A DNA stretch of 64,000 nucleotides from Cornus controversa (taxonomy: Eukaryota > Streptophyta > Magnoliopsida > Cornales > Cornaceae), in the NCBI GenBank assembly GCA_026545225.1, contig CM048845.1:117369033-117433032 (forward strand). Direction: 5' to 3'. Below, piece by piece: positions 1 to 13,800 of the stretch. Below the pieces are notes generated by a model. It made no database searches, was not told the DNA's origin, and saw nothing but the letters and a program-made list of their open reading frames with translations. How positions within the stretch are numbered: position 1 is the first letter of the stretch; every line of letters starts with the position of its first letter. The position numbers and the translations under genes were made by a program.

Positions 1-3000
1 TATAATTTTTTTTCCTGGAAAGTTTAAGATGGTTTATTCAACTTCAAAAGAAATCAACTAATACATTCCATCATTATCTCATCCCTCAACCATTGAGGGA
101 AGTCAATGTCTAAGAACACATCATCTGGTGTTTGTGCTGCCCGGCACGGTAGAACATGGGCAACATGGTTGCCCTCACGAGGGATAAACCAACCGAGAAG
201 CCAGTGCTCGCACCGCAAACGTGAGCTGTCTTCCACCACATGTCCGATGATGTGAAAACCCAGCATATCGTATCTCTAGGGACCTAGAGTACCTAATCCT
301 TGTGTAATTAAAAAGCAAATTCTTGCCAGTACACAGCATCTCATCAAATGATCTTGTCACAACCCAATGCACTCAAAAATAGATTGCAAAAGACACTATA
401 ATTCCCTGGCCACACCAAAACTGTCCACTAGAAGATGATGAGCCTTCTCCTCAGCTCACATGGACATACGACAGGAACCAATTACAGAGCACCTTTTCTC
501 TGCAAAGTACATACCAGCGCTCTCTTCCGGAGAAAGGTCAAAAAGTAATTTGCAACAAATGTTCATGATCAATGATAATTGACGCAAATCAAAGAAGAAA
601 ATATCAGTATCTAGTATCTACAAGAGAGAGTTTACCAGGTCCATTGAGTGGCTATCTAAAAATTCGAATGCAGACAGAATTTCTCCAAGCTTCCTCTTGG
701 CTTCCAATAGAAGATTCTGGTACACAAGAGGAAGAAAACAAATAGCTCAATGCTTACCATTAATCACAACTCACAAGTAAGAACTAAAAAGTGAGCCTGA
801 AATCATAAAGCAAGTCTATAAACATTGACTTTACATTAAAATCCGGTCATTCTAGAAAATTCAGTACTCCGTATTAACTTATAGAGTATTTTTAGGGAAA
901 ATTCAAGCACCTATATTCCAGATAGGTGCCTGAATTTCCATCCAAGTGATATGCTACCCAAGTAAACTTTAAAGGAAATTAATTGGAATAGAAACATAAC
1001 TGATCATACCTGGCAACTGAAATAATCTTTACAAGCAAGAAAAGCTAGATGGACTGAAGACATCTTTGGAGGAGTTAATATGGAAACCTTGGTCACAATT
1101 CCCAAGGACCCTTCACTTCCTAGCAGAGATGAAGTGGATGCAGAACAATTAAATTAAATAATAGTTAATACATTTCGCATGATATAGGTATAAGATGTTA
1201 AGAACTGGTTCATTCCTCAAAAGGGAAAAATACAGAAAGGATAAGCACTTACATACCTATGAGCAAATGCTTCAAGTCATACCCAGTATTATCTTTACGC
1301 AGAGTCCCAAGCATGTCAAGCACAGTACCATTTGCTAAAACAGCTTCAAGCCCTGAAAGATCAACCTAAATATGCTTCAAAATAATGAAAATAAATCAAG
1401 GTAAAAGAAAGAATTTAATTTTACATACATACACGCGTATATATATGGCACTCCGATTATAAGACAAGGAGTTAGAATTTTACCACCTATATAACATTCA
1501 AATTGGAAGATAAGGAATTAACAGCAGCATAAGAGAAGTATAGTACTGCACCAGTGTTTCCTCCAAAATATTTTCTTTTCTCCTTTTTCCAAATGAGTAA
1601 ATGATTACTAAAGAGCACCACAAGAGGCATAACCCAAGTACAAATGGAGCATGCAACAGTATACTAACTTTGAGCCAAAGAAACACCTGACACCACCTAT
1701 GAAAATCTATAAAAGACTCAATAGTATCCACTGGAGAGGGGGAAAACAAAGAATAAAAGAAAATGCCTTTTATTTGGCTTAACAATCAATCAAACCCCAA
1801 TTCCCTTATCCCATCCCCATGTTTTGAACCTTCAGCGTCTATCAAATAAGGCTTCAAAGGCAACCTCATACAGCCGACCGAGGGGTCATCAATATAGGTT
1901 AACTTTTAACACCTGTACTTGAGTAATTACATCAGCATGTTTGAACCCTTGACCTCAATCAATTGAGGTGTTGAAGGTCATCCTCATACCACTTAAATTT
2001 ATTTGGCACCTGGGTTAATAGAAATCAAGAGTTTAAAAATGAAATGGAATCCAGAAAAAAAATATTTTCATGGCTTGGCCATAAACAGTAATATATATAT
2101 ATATTGACAATGATGATGATGATATATGTTTGTAATGTTATAAACTCCGCATCCTCAAGATGCAGTTTCAGCTTCTTTCAAATTCGCTAAAAATGGAAAA
2201 GCAGCAGAACCTTCCAGACCTACGCTACCTAATTGGTAACATAGCTACCTTGCTAGTTAACCCAAACCTTCGCATTTCCCAATGCACCCCCCAATAAGAG
2301 ATAGCTTGAGATACCACAAATCTCTGGCCACTAAACAATGCACTAGAAGGTAGCCAACCATCTCCTTAACTCCGTAGCACTTGCAAGAGCAATAACGGAG
2401 AACATTTCTCCTTGCAACCAGGTTATAAATAGTCAAAATTTTCTCTGAAGTCCAAAAAAGTAATGGCACTTCAGTATGGCAAAAGCTTCAACAGAAACTG
2501 GGAAGTACCGCTGGCAAACAAACTCACATCAATTTTGCCTCTTAGAATATTTTGCAACCCATAGTGTCCTTCCTGTCTCCAAAAATTGAAATGCCAAACA
2601 GTACGTAAAGTCATTCATTGACTCTGACTCCAAATCATGAATTGCCTTACCCAAGACCCTGTCGTGACAGGGCAAGAATTGGGTAAAACTCTTTCTAGTG
2701 CTTACTTGAAATACATAATGTAAGCAAATTATATTTATAATGCTCAAGTAATGCCATCAACAAACAGAAAGCACAATAACTAATAGACCAAAATAGCATT
2801 TACACACAAGCATCTGTCCTCATGAGGTCCACCATGCTGGATGTACATAATTCAATGTGTTGCGTGGATACGAGAGAAAAAACAATTCTCATCTTCCACT
2901 CTTTTGATGATATATGGGCATTTCATATATACAACAGCCGTCAATATGTTAAACAATAACCATTCTTTCCCTTATCTGAATCTAAAAAGTTGCTGCAATA

Positions 3001-6000
3001 GAACTTTATGCACTTTTTAACTTCATCACAGATATTGCATGCTTAAAAGGCTCAAACTAGAGCAACTATCACACACACACAAAACAAAAAAAAAATCAAT
3101 GGAAATTTGGGACAGAAATGTGCATATATCAAATTAAATAGATAAGTACAAGAGCAATCCTCACCAAGTACATTCCCATGAAGTGATCCATAACGGACCA
3201 AGCGCAAACCACCCGCGTTAGTTGAAACATTTCCACCAATTTGGCAGCTTCCTTTTGCACCCAAGTCTAGGGGCATAATAAATCTGATTAGAAGAATAAT
3301 TTAATTTAGCTATAAAAAAAAATGTATTGTCAAATTTCTGTGCAATATAATTAAAATTGGAAGGAAGCAGTCACAGAAATATGAATACCTAAACCTATTC
3401 AGAAATACACCTGTAAATCAAATCAAACAAAAATCTGAGGCAAGTATTCAATGTCTCACACATCATATTAATGAAAAGATGATTTTGACATATACTATGT
3501 TGTATTTTAATAATACTGTTCTCCTTTTCCTACTTTTTGGTAAAAGAAAAATGAAGCAAATAAGAGAAAATCACACAAGCACAAGCTGTGAGGCATGACA
3601 ACCCCTTTTAAATCTCAATCAATAGAGACTAAATTGAATGGTGGAAAGCTCCAAAAGTGGTTATTTCAATAGGTAAACCACGTGCCATATTAAGAGCTCT
3701 GTTTTTCATTTTAAACATGAAAAAAGGTTAGAGGTCAGGCCAGTGATATCATTCATATTGAAATTATATATATGATAATTAAATGGCAAAATGAGTTGCA
3801 CGAATGATTCAACTATAAATATATGAATAATTATACAATTGCAGTTCAAACAATTGAATTATAAGTTGATGAAATTTCCAATATTAAACTAGTTTGGTAA
3901 TGTCCTGATGTTTGATGGAATCAACCGTTCCTAAATGGCATGAGCATCCCAAGTTACAAGTCTGGTCCCTATAGAACGCAAGTTCAATACCTGAAAGATG
4001 ACAACAATTGCAGGAAATTCAGAGCATCTCCTCGCCACTTAATTAAGCAGAAGAGGCAGGTAGCATCCACATGGACCTGCATTCAAAGAGCATCGACCCT
4101 TTTTGCCTTTTTAAGACCATTTAACCACCCTAATAGTGGTTAGTGAGCCCTCTGAGTAATAAGGAGGAAAGTGTGGGTAATGATTGAGTCAGATACCCAC
4201 ACTTTCCTCTTTATTACTCAGAGGGCTCACTAACCACTATTAGGGTGGCTCATGTTTTGACTTATCTTGACTCTCCCAGAAGCTCCATATAATATAATAG
4301 TCCCACAGTAAGCACACACTGCACCAGCACCAATTTCCTTGAAACTCCAAATATATCAAATCTAAAATCAGAGTACATAGTACCAAGCACCAATACCTTG
4401 GACATTAATAAATGGGCTCAAGAGAAAGCAAATCAACACCATCAAAAACCCCAAGGCCAAGCCAGCATGTCACCAGCTGCACAGTAAACCCTCTTGATTC
4501 ACTTGAACAGTGCACTCTATAGCTGAACCCAACACTTTTTGGTTGTGCAGTACCATCTTCCACGATGTTGGACTGCACGATTCTCTAGCTGCATAGTCAG
4601 ATTTCTCTGTGAAGTCTCCATCTCCTTTGCTTCATCTAACAGAATTGTCATAACACACATTGCATCCTAATGCATCTCATGCACTGCCTAGGTCGGGAGG
4701 ACAAATGAGACTGCTGGACTCAATGTGCTGCTATGGGGTGAACCCCATGCAGTTACACTCGGGATCCTCAAAAGTACCTTGGTGGCTAAAGTCTAAAGTT
4801 TGACAAAGCCCCCCTCGCTTTCTTCATCTCAGCCTAACTTAAAAAGAGACATCATGCAATCTGAAAAGTGAAAATAGCAACACATGGCATCAACTAATTG
4901 GACCGCCAAGAGGTCCCCCACCCCCAACACACACAAAAAAAAGAAGGAAACATGCAGCAGCATCTGATTAGAATCAGCAAATACCGTGGGAAGGAACCCT
5001 CACTGCCTCATTGAAACCCTATCGTCTCACTGCCCCATAGCACCACATTGTCGCTGCATCAAGTTTCATCAGACTGCCCCCCACCCCCACTACACATGGA
5101 GGCATCCCATTGGACGTTGGTAAGTATACATGGTAGCACCCAATTAGTAGCCCGTCTACCCTAACTCAACAGGTTATAACGTGAACCTTTACCAGTCACA
5201 TTTACGGAGAGAGACTCGGCAAATACAATAATGTCCTAACCCATTTCAAAAATGCAATTGAGGCATCTAGATAGACCTTCACCTCTCTAAAGTCTAACAC
5301 CAAGGGCAAGGATGATCTTGGGGTTCTTTGGTTATTTCATTATTGCCTTCCTCTCCCTCTCTCATATGATAGCCTCAACTTCCACCTAACCCCGTCCACT
5401 TGTTGCCTCTATCATCTCATTTGTAACTAGGGGTGGCAAATTGGGTGCAAACCAGCCAACCTGCCCATATCCGTCCACTTTTTAATAGATATGGGTGAAC
5501 TATTTTAAAATACGGGTCAAAAACTGTCATGACCCAAATTCCCATACCCAAATCGATATAGGAAATGGGAATGAACAATTCCAACGGCATCTCACGTCAT
5601 CACTCCTTAACCTTATTTGCACTCCGATACCATACTGATATGCTCGTATTTCTACTAATGGGTCCCTTATGGGACAACTAGTCGAGCAAGCACTGAACCC
5701 AGCTCAATCAGCACTTCAAGTGCTTCGATTAATCGAACGTGTTGTTTCAATTAATCGAAGTACTTCAATTAATCGCACTTCTTGCGAAACTTCTATCGGA
5801 ACACACAGAATATGTCTAAGTCTTTGATTAATCGAAATACAGGGTTCGATTAATCGAAATGCTAGTTTCGATTGATCATAGTCCCATCCTCAGGAGTTCT
5901 CATTTCCCTATCCTTGAATATTCAAACACTCATTTAATACCTCAAACTATTCTCACATCCTAACATACATCCATCCATACTCAAATGCACCCTTAGCATG

Positions 6001-9000
6001 TATAAATATCAACTAACTCGTAAAACATTCATTAATTGAACAAAGTATCATTTATACTTCATTCTCTTGTCCAAACGTCAACATTCAAGGCATAAGCGCC
6101 TATATACAACATTAAGTGCACGATGTCCACATCCCAGACGTGCATAACATAAAAACAACGCAAAAAGAGAGTACTTCTAAACTCTAAATCCAACTCATGT
6201 TAGGTTACCATCGGCGACCTCCTTGCCATGTTCTAAAATTGTTAATGTAGGGGATGAGCAAAGTTCAACGGACTCAAGGTCATATGTTGTGCAATCCACC
6301 CAAGTTCTCACATTTCATATCAATCCATAATCAATCAAAATACATAGCCTAGCTACATGTCATGCTTCCTAGCATTCTAGTCAAATGCCACAATTCACAT
6401 TTTTGCATAACATGTACATCAATATACTTGACAACCACAAAAGCTCAATTTAATCCATGCCTCAATGCACAACTTCATCATATCTATAACATATGACAAA
6501 AATGAATTCGAACTCAAAGTCCAACACAAAATCACATTATTCACATTGCTCTCAGAATTATGCTCACACTCACACACCCAATCCCGATACATGTCGAAGC
6601 CCTAAACCCCATATCCTTAGTTATTTTTGGGCTACTAACTCACCGGTAACCAACCCTCTTGCGCATCACACAAAAAATCATATCGCCACATACACACATT
6701 CAACATTTTTAACAAAATTTACATTAAAACTAGGGTTTCAATACATGTCACAAAATCTCATGTGTGCAATATGTGCCACACAAATCCTATACAAGCAACT
6801 CATGCATTCTAACTCACATTTCAATCATTTTTTATCCAAGAAAACATAAAGCCATCAATTTAAATCGAGAATCTCATCTTAAAAGTTCATATATTCATAT
6901 ATAACATAAAAACATCAATTTTATGCTCATAATATGAAATTAAACTTATATTTAAAAACACAACACACACCCCCTAACTCAAGAGATTAAATCTCAAGCT
7001 ACACCTCAAATCCACCAATTCAAAAGTTGCCCAAACCTAGCTTTGTTCAGTTCAAAATGACGCTCTCGCCATGTAGAACGAACTTTCCTTCTTCATCACC
7101 TTCCAAATCAAATCCTAAGGCCTCCGAAATCTAAAGAGAAGCTAGAGAACTTAAAAGGGAAGAGATAAGAGAGATATACAGCTTCCTAAAGAGAGAGAAA
7201 TGGCTGAAATATCTAGGATTTGGATATTTAGAAGCCCTAGGGTGTAAAATGACCAAAACGCCCCTAGTTCACATAACGTACCTTCCCGACCCCTTTTTCG
7301 AATTCGAAAGCAACTATAGCCTCGAAATCGATTCTACATCTCCTCTAACATTCTAATTGGTCTAAAACCAAAAATAAAATTTTTTGAAAACATATCCGGT
7401 TTCTCGGGTCCACCCGACCCCCATCTCGGATCTCGAAGACCCAAAATTTCAAAATGAGCCGAATGACTCATAAAACTCTCCGGACCTCTAAACAAGTCCC
7501 CACATATGCAAATCACATTTATAACATGTACAAATCTATTTATAATCCCATTTCGGAAAATAAATAAATAAAAGAAAATTTCGGATCTCTACAAAAACGG
7601 GTTGAAAAAATCAGACCCATTTTTATAGAGGTTTAAACAGGTTGGTTGAATATTCAACCCATATTTCACCCATGTTATAAGAGACCCAAAAGTATTCTAG
7701 GAAAGAAAAACTTTATATGGTATATTAGGCAAGTAAGATTCTCTCACTATATATCACAATCCTCTCTCTCTCTCTTTAGATCTCTTTCTAAAATTCTCTC
7801 TCTATATCACAAACTCCTCTCTCTCTCTTTAAAAGATTCTCTCTCTATGTCACATATATCATCTCTTTCTCTCTCTTCGGCTCTCTCCAACCCCCCTCTC
7901 TCTAAGATTTTCTCTCTATATATATATTTATATATCACGATCCCTCTTAAGACCAATATGGGGTTCTTACACTAATGTATCGTCTTTTGTGACATGAACG
8001 AAAAATTTTGGAGTTAGAACTCCTTATTAATTAATTTCAATGTGTTTGTGTGTATCTACTATCTAATAGGATTAATGGTTACACCACTTTTCATTAATTT
8101 CATTAAAATATTATTATAGCGAGTAGTGAGAACCATTTGGCCGTAATTAGTGCTAGGACTCATACTATTACAATTATTTGTAGAAATCAAGATATTTCTC
8201 TACCATTCAGCTTAGTAGAATAAATAGCACTACACATGAATTTAACCAAAAAAGTCAAGAAGGTTATATGTATTGGAAACCATTAGTTAACATCTCACGT
8301 AGGTAAAAATCATTATCCTTTGTTATATATTTATAATTATAAAATACAGAAGCATTCTATACGCGCGCGCGTGTGTGTGTGTGTACGTATTAGATTAGAT
8401 TTGCATTGGTTAGACGATGCATTTCTTAAAAATAAAAATAAAAAGAGTGGGTACATTGGTTAATTGGGTGACAGTATCACTAATTCACTAGATTCGAGTT
8501 GAAACCCGAATTCGAATTATTAAGTCTAATATTCTATATGGACTTGACCATGCAACACCCAACTCGATAGCATTTTTTTTAAATGTATGCGGGTTGGCGG
8601 GTCAGTGTGGGTTAACCCACCCATTTAATGCTCAACCCATTTATGACCCGTTGTAACGGGATTGATAATGGGTTATTGACCTATTTATAACCCGCCTAAA
8701 CCCGCCAACATGCCACCCCTACATATTAACCCTGATAATATACATTTATTTTTTATTTTTGAAAAAAATAGGTTTTTGGGGGTAAACGGGTCAGGTCATT
8801 ATAAATGAGTCGAATACCTATAAACGGTTTGGATTTTATATAAACAGATCAGTTTATGCCAACTTGGATTTTTAGCTTCGAATTTCATAAAATAGTATAG
8901 AATTTAAAGAATTTCCAAAAAAAGTTGTTGGATTTAAGTAGGGCTGTAACTTGGGCGGGCCCAACCCGAGCCTAGCCATAATTTTTTCGGGCCTAGGTTG

Positions 9001-10783
9001 TACATATTAAGTCACGGGCCGGGCCCGGACTGAAATTTTGGAACCCGACTTTAATTCGGGCCGGGCCCGAGCTATTATGAATCCCAACCCGAACCTAGCC
9101 TGTATTGTGAACCCGAGGAACCCGGCATTAAAACCCGAGGAACCCGACTTCTAATTTGATATGTGTAAAAATTTAGCTGTCATGAAGAATCAAACCTGGC
9201 CCCTATTAGCTAATGCAAAGGCTCCAACCATAATGCCAACACTTCCTTTTTGATAATATTAGACCAATAAATATATTTACTTAATTTATTTTTGAAAAAC
9301 TAATCACTAAAAAATACTAGTATAAGCTTTATTTATTATTTTTTTTAATAATACCTTAGTGTTAATATTTATTAATTTATTTTCAAATGTATAAAATATA
9401 ACGCTTAATATTGTATATTTGTTTTAGAATGTTAAAAATATGTAAACATATATGGGAAGAGTTCTTCTACCACTTTTTCACACTATTTATTTTGACGTAT
9501 ATTATATATATATATATTTTATTTTATCTTCTAATATATTATATATAATATAAATGTTTATTTATTACATTCTTAAATCTATTAGTATTCATTGATTTAG
9601 TAAAAAAAATAATTACTCACTTTTTAATAAAGACATGGACTTGCAATTTATAAATAATTATTTACGCTAAATGGTTTCCAATAAATCAATAAAATTCACT
9701 AAAATAAGTAATTTTTTTCTAAAAACTCATCTCTATCAAATTCATGTGATAATCAATTCTGTTATGTTACACTAAATTCACTAATATGGACTTGATTATG
9801 TGACTTGTCACTTGTGTCATACACTCATACTCAATAGCATTATTATATAATCGTCCCACCAGTCCACCACCATAAAAATATTAGTTGAAGTATAAGAATA
9901 ATATATAATTTAGTTTGGTTGAAGTATAATTTGTTTTGAAAATATTGCAATCACAATTTATATTGTCGATGTTGACTATTCATATGAAATAATTGGGTAA
10001 AATACACTGATCTCCCATTATGTTTGGTCTAATTATACACAGGTGCTATGTTTGTAAAATAGTTACACTCACCTCCCTTCAACACGTTGAAATGACTATT
10101 ATGCCCCCCCATTATTTAAAAATAATTGTTCCTTACCATTTCAATGAATTGGAGGGCATTTTAATCAATATTTGGACAAGAGAAAGGTGAATGTAACTTT
10201 TTTACAAACATAACACATGAGTGTAATTAGGGAAAACCACATGGGAGGTCAATGTATTTTACCCAAAATAATTTTATCAAAAAAATGGCAAAGTATTAGC
10301 AATTTGTGAGTTACCAAATTATCCTCATTTGGTCATTAACCTAGTAAATACTAAATTTCCTATAAAACTCTAATTGGGGATATCAAATTAATCCATTATA
10401 ATGGATAGCAAAGATTTCACTTTGAGTAATGAGAAACACAATGAAAGTTATCACCGAATTTGAGAACAGAATCACTCTTATATCAAATTATAGCATAGTT
10501 TTAAAATACAAGATATGAGAGCAAGTAGTTGGGGAGTGTATGATTTCACTTTGGATACATGAAATGCTTAGACTTTCACATATTATTTGAATTTTTGAAG
10601 CGAAGGGCGATCAAAATATTTGAACTTATTTTGTAAAAATTGATAAATGTTTAATTAGAAATTTGTATAATATTATGATATAAAGATCTACTCTTCTATT
10701 TATTAAGTAGAATCCAATACTTAGTCTTTCTTGCATTAATTTATTTTCTATATTATTACTTGTATAATAAAATCTAAAGGATT

Positions 10784-10836
<53 letters not shown>

Positions 10837-13800
10837 AATTAATAATATATTAATATGTTATATTTTTATTTTATTTGAGGGTTTAACACTTTAACCTAAA
10901 GCCTAAAGGAGCATTTCAGAGTTCAGACTCACTTTACATATATATATGTGTGTAATAAATTAATAATATATTAATGTATTATATTTTTATTTTTTTTGAG
11001 GGTTTAAGTTAAACCGTTTAACACTTTAACCTAAAGCTAAAGGAGCATTTCAGAGGACTCGCTTTATAACTTTTATATCTCAAGTCTCAACAGCGCCATT
11101 TTCAATTTTTCAATCTTCATCACGCCTCACCCAGTTGCTCAGTCTCACTCCTCACCAGACTCCAGTCACCTCACCTCACGGTCTCAGCTCACCGATCTTG
11201 GGCGACATCGTCGACCACCACCATCTTCTTCTCTGTCCGGCGACCTATAGTTTGTTGATTCGAAATTTCTAGAGCCTAGAGGTATCGTCTATTCTTTCTC
11301 GTTCATCTATTATTTCATTTTTTCTGTTTGTCTATTGATTGATCTTTCAATTTTTATTATCTATTTTAATATTTTGTGTTCCATTTATTCAGTTATGAAA
11401 TTAGGGTTTTTGTTTTCCATATAAATTGGGGATTTTTGGATTTCTGAAATTAGGGGTTTTATGCATCGTAATATATGTGATTTATTGGTAATTTATATTC
11501 TACCAGTTATATTTTTTTATTGACATTTGTTTGTTTAGTTTACCGGGCATTGAATCTGGTTTCCTTGTTTAGTTTACTGGGATTAATTTGCCTTTAATTA
11601 GTTTTCTTTGGTTTTATACATTTTTCTTTCTCTCAAATGTGAACATTGCTAGTGAGAGGTGAGGGGACACCTAATTTATTTGTTTATTTGTACAACTCAA
11701 AATCCCAGAATTTGCTAGAGAAGTTAGTATGTATCCAAATTGCTTGCATTTAGAAATTTCAGGAATGTGTGAGAGAAATTGATAACTATTCAATATGTTT
11801 TTTCATAAGCATCCTCCAAATAAATTTCCTTTGGCAGAAGAATTGCAAATTGGAACAGAGACTTTTTTGTTTGTATTGAGTCAGCTTCATTTATTGTGTG
11901 CAATGATTCCAATGAAAGTTTATGAGGTTTATGTCCAAGGATAAGTGAGTGACATGCTTGATTCTACTGTTAGAGAGCATTTTGTGGATTTCTTTTTGCC
12001 CATTCTTAATCTGACCATCACTTATGTTGGTATTGATTAGTGTGTGATCTTATACATATTATTTTGATCTTATACTTTTTGTTGGTATTGGTTCAATTGA
12101 TTATCGTTCTTCTTTCTTTTGAAAAATATAATAATGTTTCAAAATTATGAAGTACACTTGTCAATTTGATATTGTGTTACATTTTAATAATTTGATATTT
12201 TTGAAATTTAGGTTGTGTTGGGTTATAATAAGAGGAAAATGAAAAGAAATGATAACATTAGTTACAAAAAAAAAAGAAAAAAAAGAGGGCTAAACAAATA
12301 GAAGAAAAAAAATGATTGATTTATTTTGTGAGTGGGAAATATAATAGCGTATAATTCATTTGTTATTATAAAGAATATGGACTAAATAGATAATTACTAC
12401 TATATGGAATTATATCTTTGAAGTAATCTGGATGTCAACCTTGATTGAAACAACAACTTTTTTTTTTTTTTTTCAGAACTTAAGAATGGAGACAGCAACA
12501 AATGAAGCCACAATCAAAACAACTGGTGAAGGTAAACGTAAAAAGTCTTATGCATCAAAATCTAAGGTATGGGATCATTTCACAAAAATTAAGAAAGAGG
12601 GAGGGGGGCCTTTTGAGCAAGCTACATGCAATTACTGTAATCAGATATTTCATTGTCCTAGTGCACAGGGAACTAGCACTCTAACCCACCACTTAGATAA
12701 GAGGTGTCCCAAGTATGACAATAATAAAGACCCTGCCCAAAAACTTTTAATGTTTGGTGTTGACAATTCTGCGGTTAGTAATTGGAAGTTTGACCAAGAA
12801 GTTTGTCGTAATGAGCTTGCTAGAATGATTATTGTTAAAGAACTTCCTTTTAGTTTTGTGGAAAAAGAGGGCTTTAAAAGGTTTTGTAGTGTATTGCAGC
12901 CGAAATTTCAATTGGTTTCTCGAACTATTGTGACAAAAGATTGTATTAATATTTATGATACTGAGAAAAACAAACTGAAATTAATTTATGAGTCATCGGC
13001 TTCACGAATTTGTCTCACCACTGATTTGTGGGATTCCATTCAAAATCTTGGTTATATGTGTCTTACGGCACATTATATCGATAAAGATTGGAAGTTACAA
13101 AAAAATATCATTAACTTTCGTGTGGTTCCAACTCCACATCGTGGTGAAATCATTGCACAAGTTGTTGAAACTTGCTTGTTAGAGTAGGGAATTGAGAAAC
13201 TTTGCACTTTAACTGTTGACAATGCAAGCTCTAATGATGTAGCAGCTTTATCTTTGAAGAGGAGGTTTAATAAGCGCAATAGGTTGTTGTTGGAGGGTAA
13301 TATGTTTCATGTAAGGTGTTTTGCACACATCTTGAATTTGATAGTGAAGGATGGAATTGAAGAAGTGAGTGATTCCATTGTTCGCATTCGTGATTATGTA
13401 AAGTATGTTAGGAGTTCTCCTTCTCGTTTGCAAACTTTTAATAAGTGTTCTGAGGTGGAGAAGATTAAATCTAAAAGATCAGTTTGTTTGGATGTGCAAA
13501 CACGATGGAATTCAACTTATTTTATGTTTGGTGCAGCTCTTGAGTATCAAAAAGCTTTTTAACGGTTGGAGGAGCAAGATGGAAATTTTTTACATGAACT
13601 TAAGTATGGTCCTCCAACCGAAACAGATTGGTTGACAGTAAAGAATTTACACAAGTTCTTGGAGCGCTTTTATGTTATCGCAAAGCGTGTATCCAGATCT
13701 AAGTATGTCACTTCTAACTCTTATTTTCAAGAAGTGAGTGGAATCCAAACTTTGTTGTAAAAGTGGTCAAAAAATGAAAGTATTTTCTTTAGTGCTATGG

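Noticed and set aside
6493-6849. 118-codon plus-strand open frame
   Set aside because: It lies wholly inside the non-coding LTR copy 1, has a low-complexity His/Asn/Thr composition and matches no family I know.
5428-8721. hAT element ending at the GCCACCCCTA near 8721
   Set aside because: Terminal repeats match well, but the flanking 8-mers (TTTGTAAC and CATATTAA) do not. The 15598 end gives a better target duplication.
12432-12485. Upstream ATG at 12432 as the transposase start
   Set aside because: The stretch is interrupted by a T-tract and CAG typical of a 3' splice site. The METATNEA start at 12486 directly precedes the BED-finger region.
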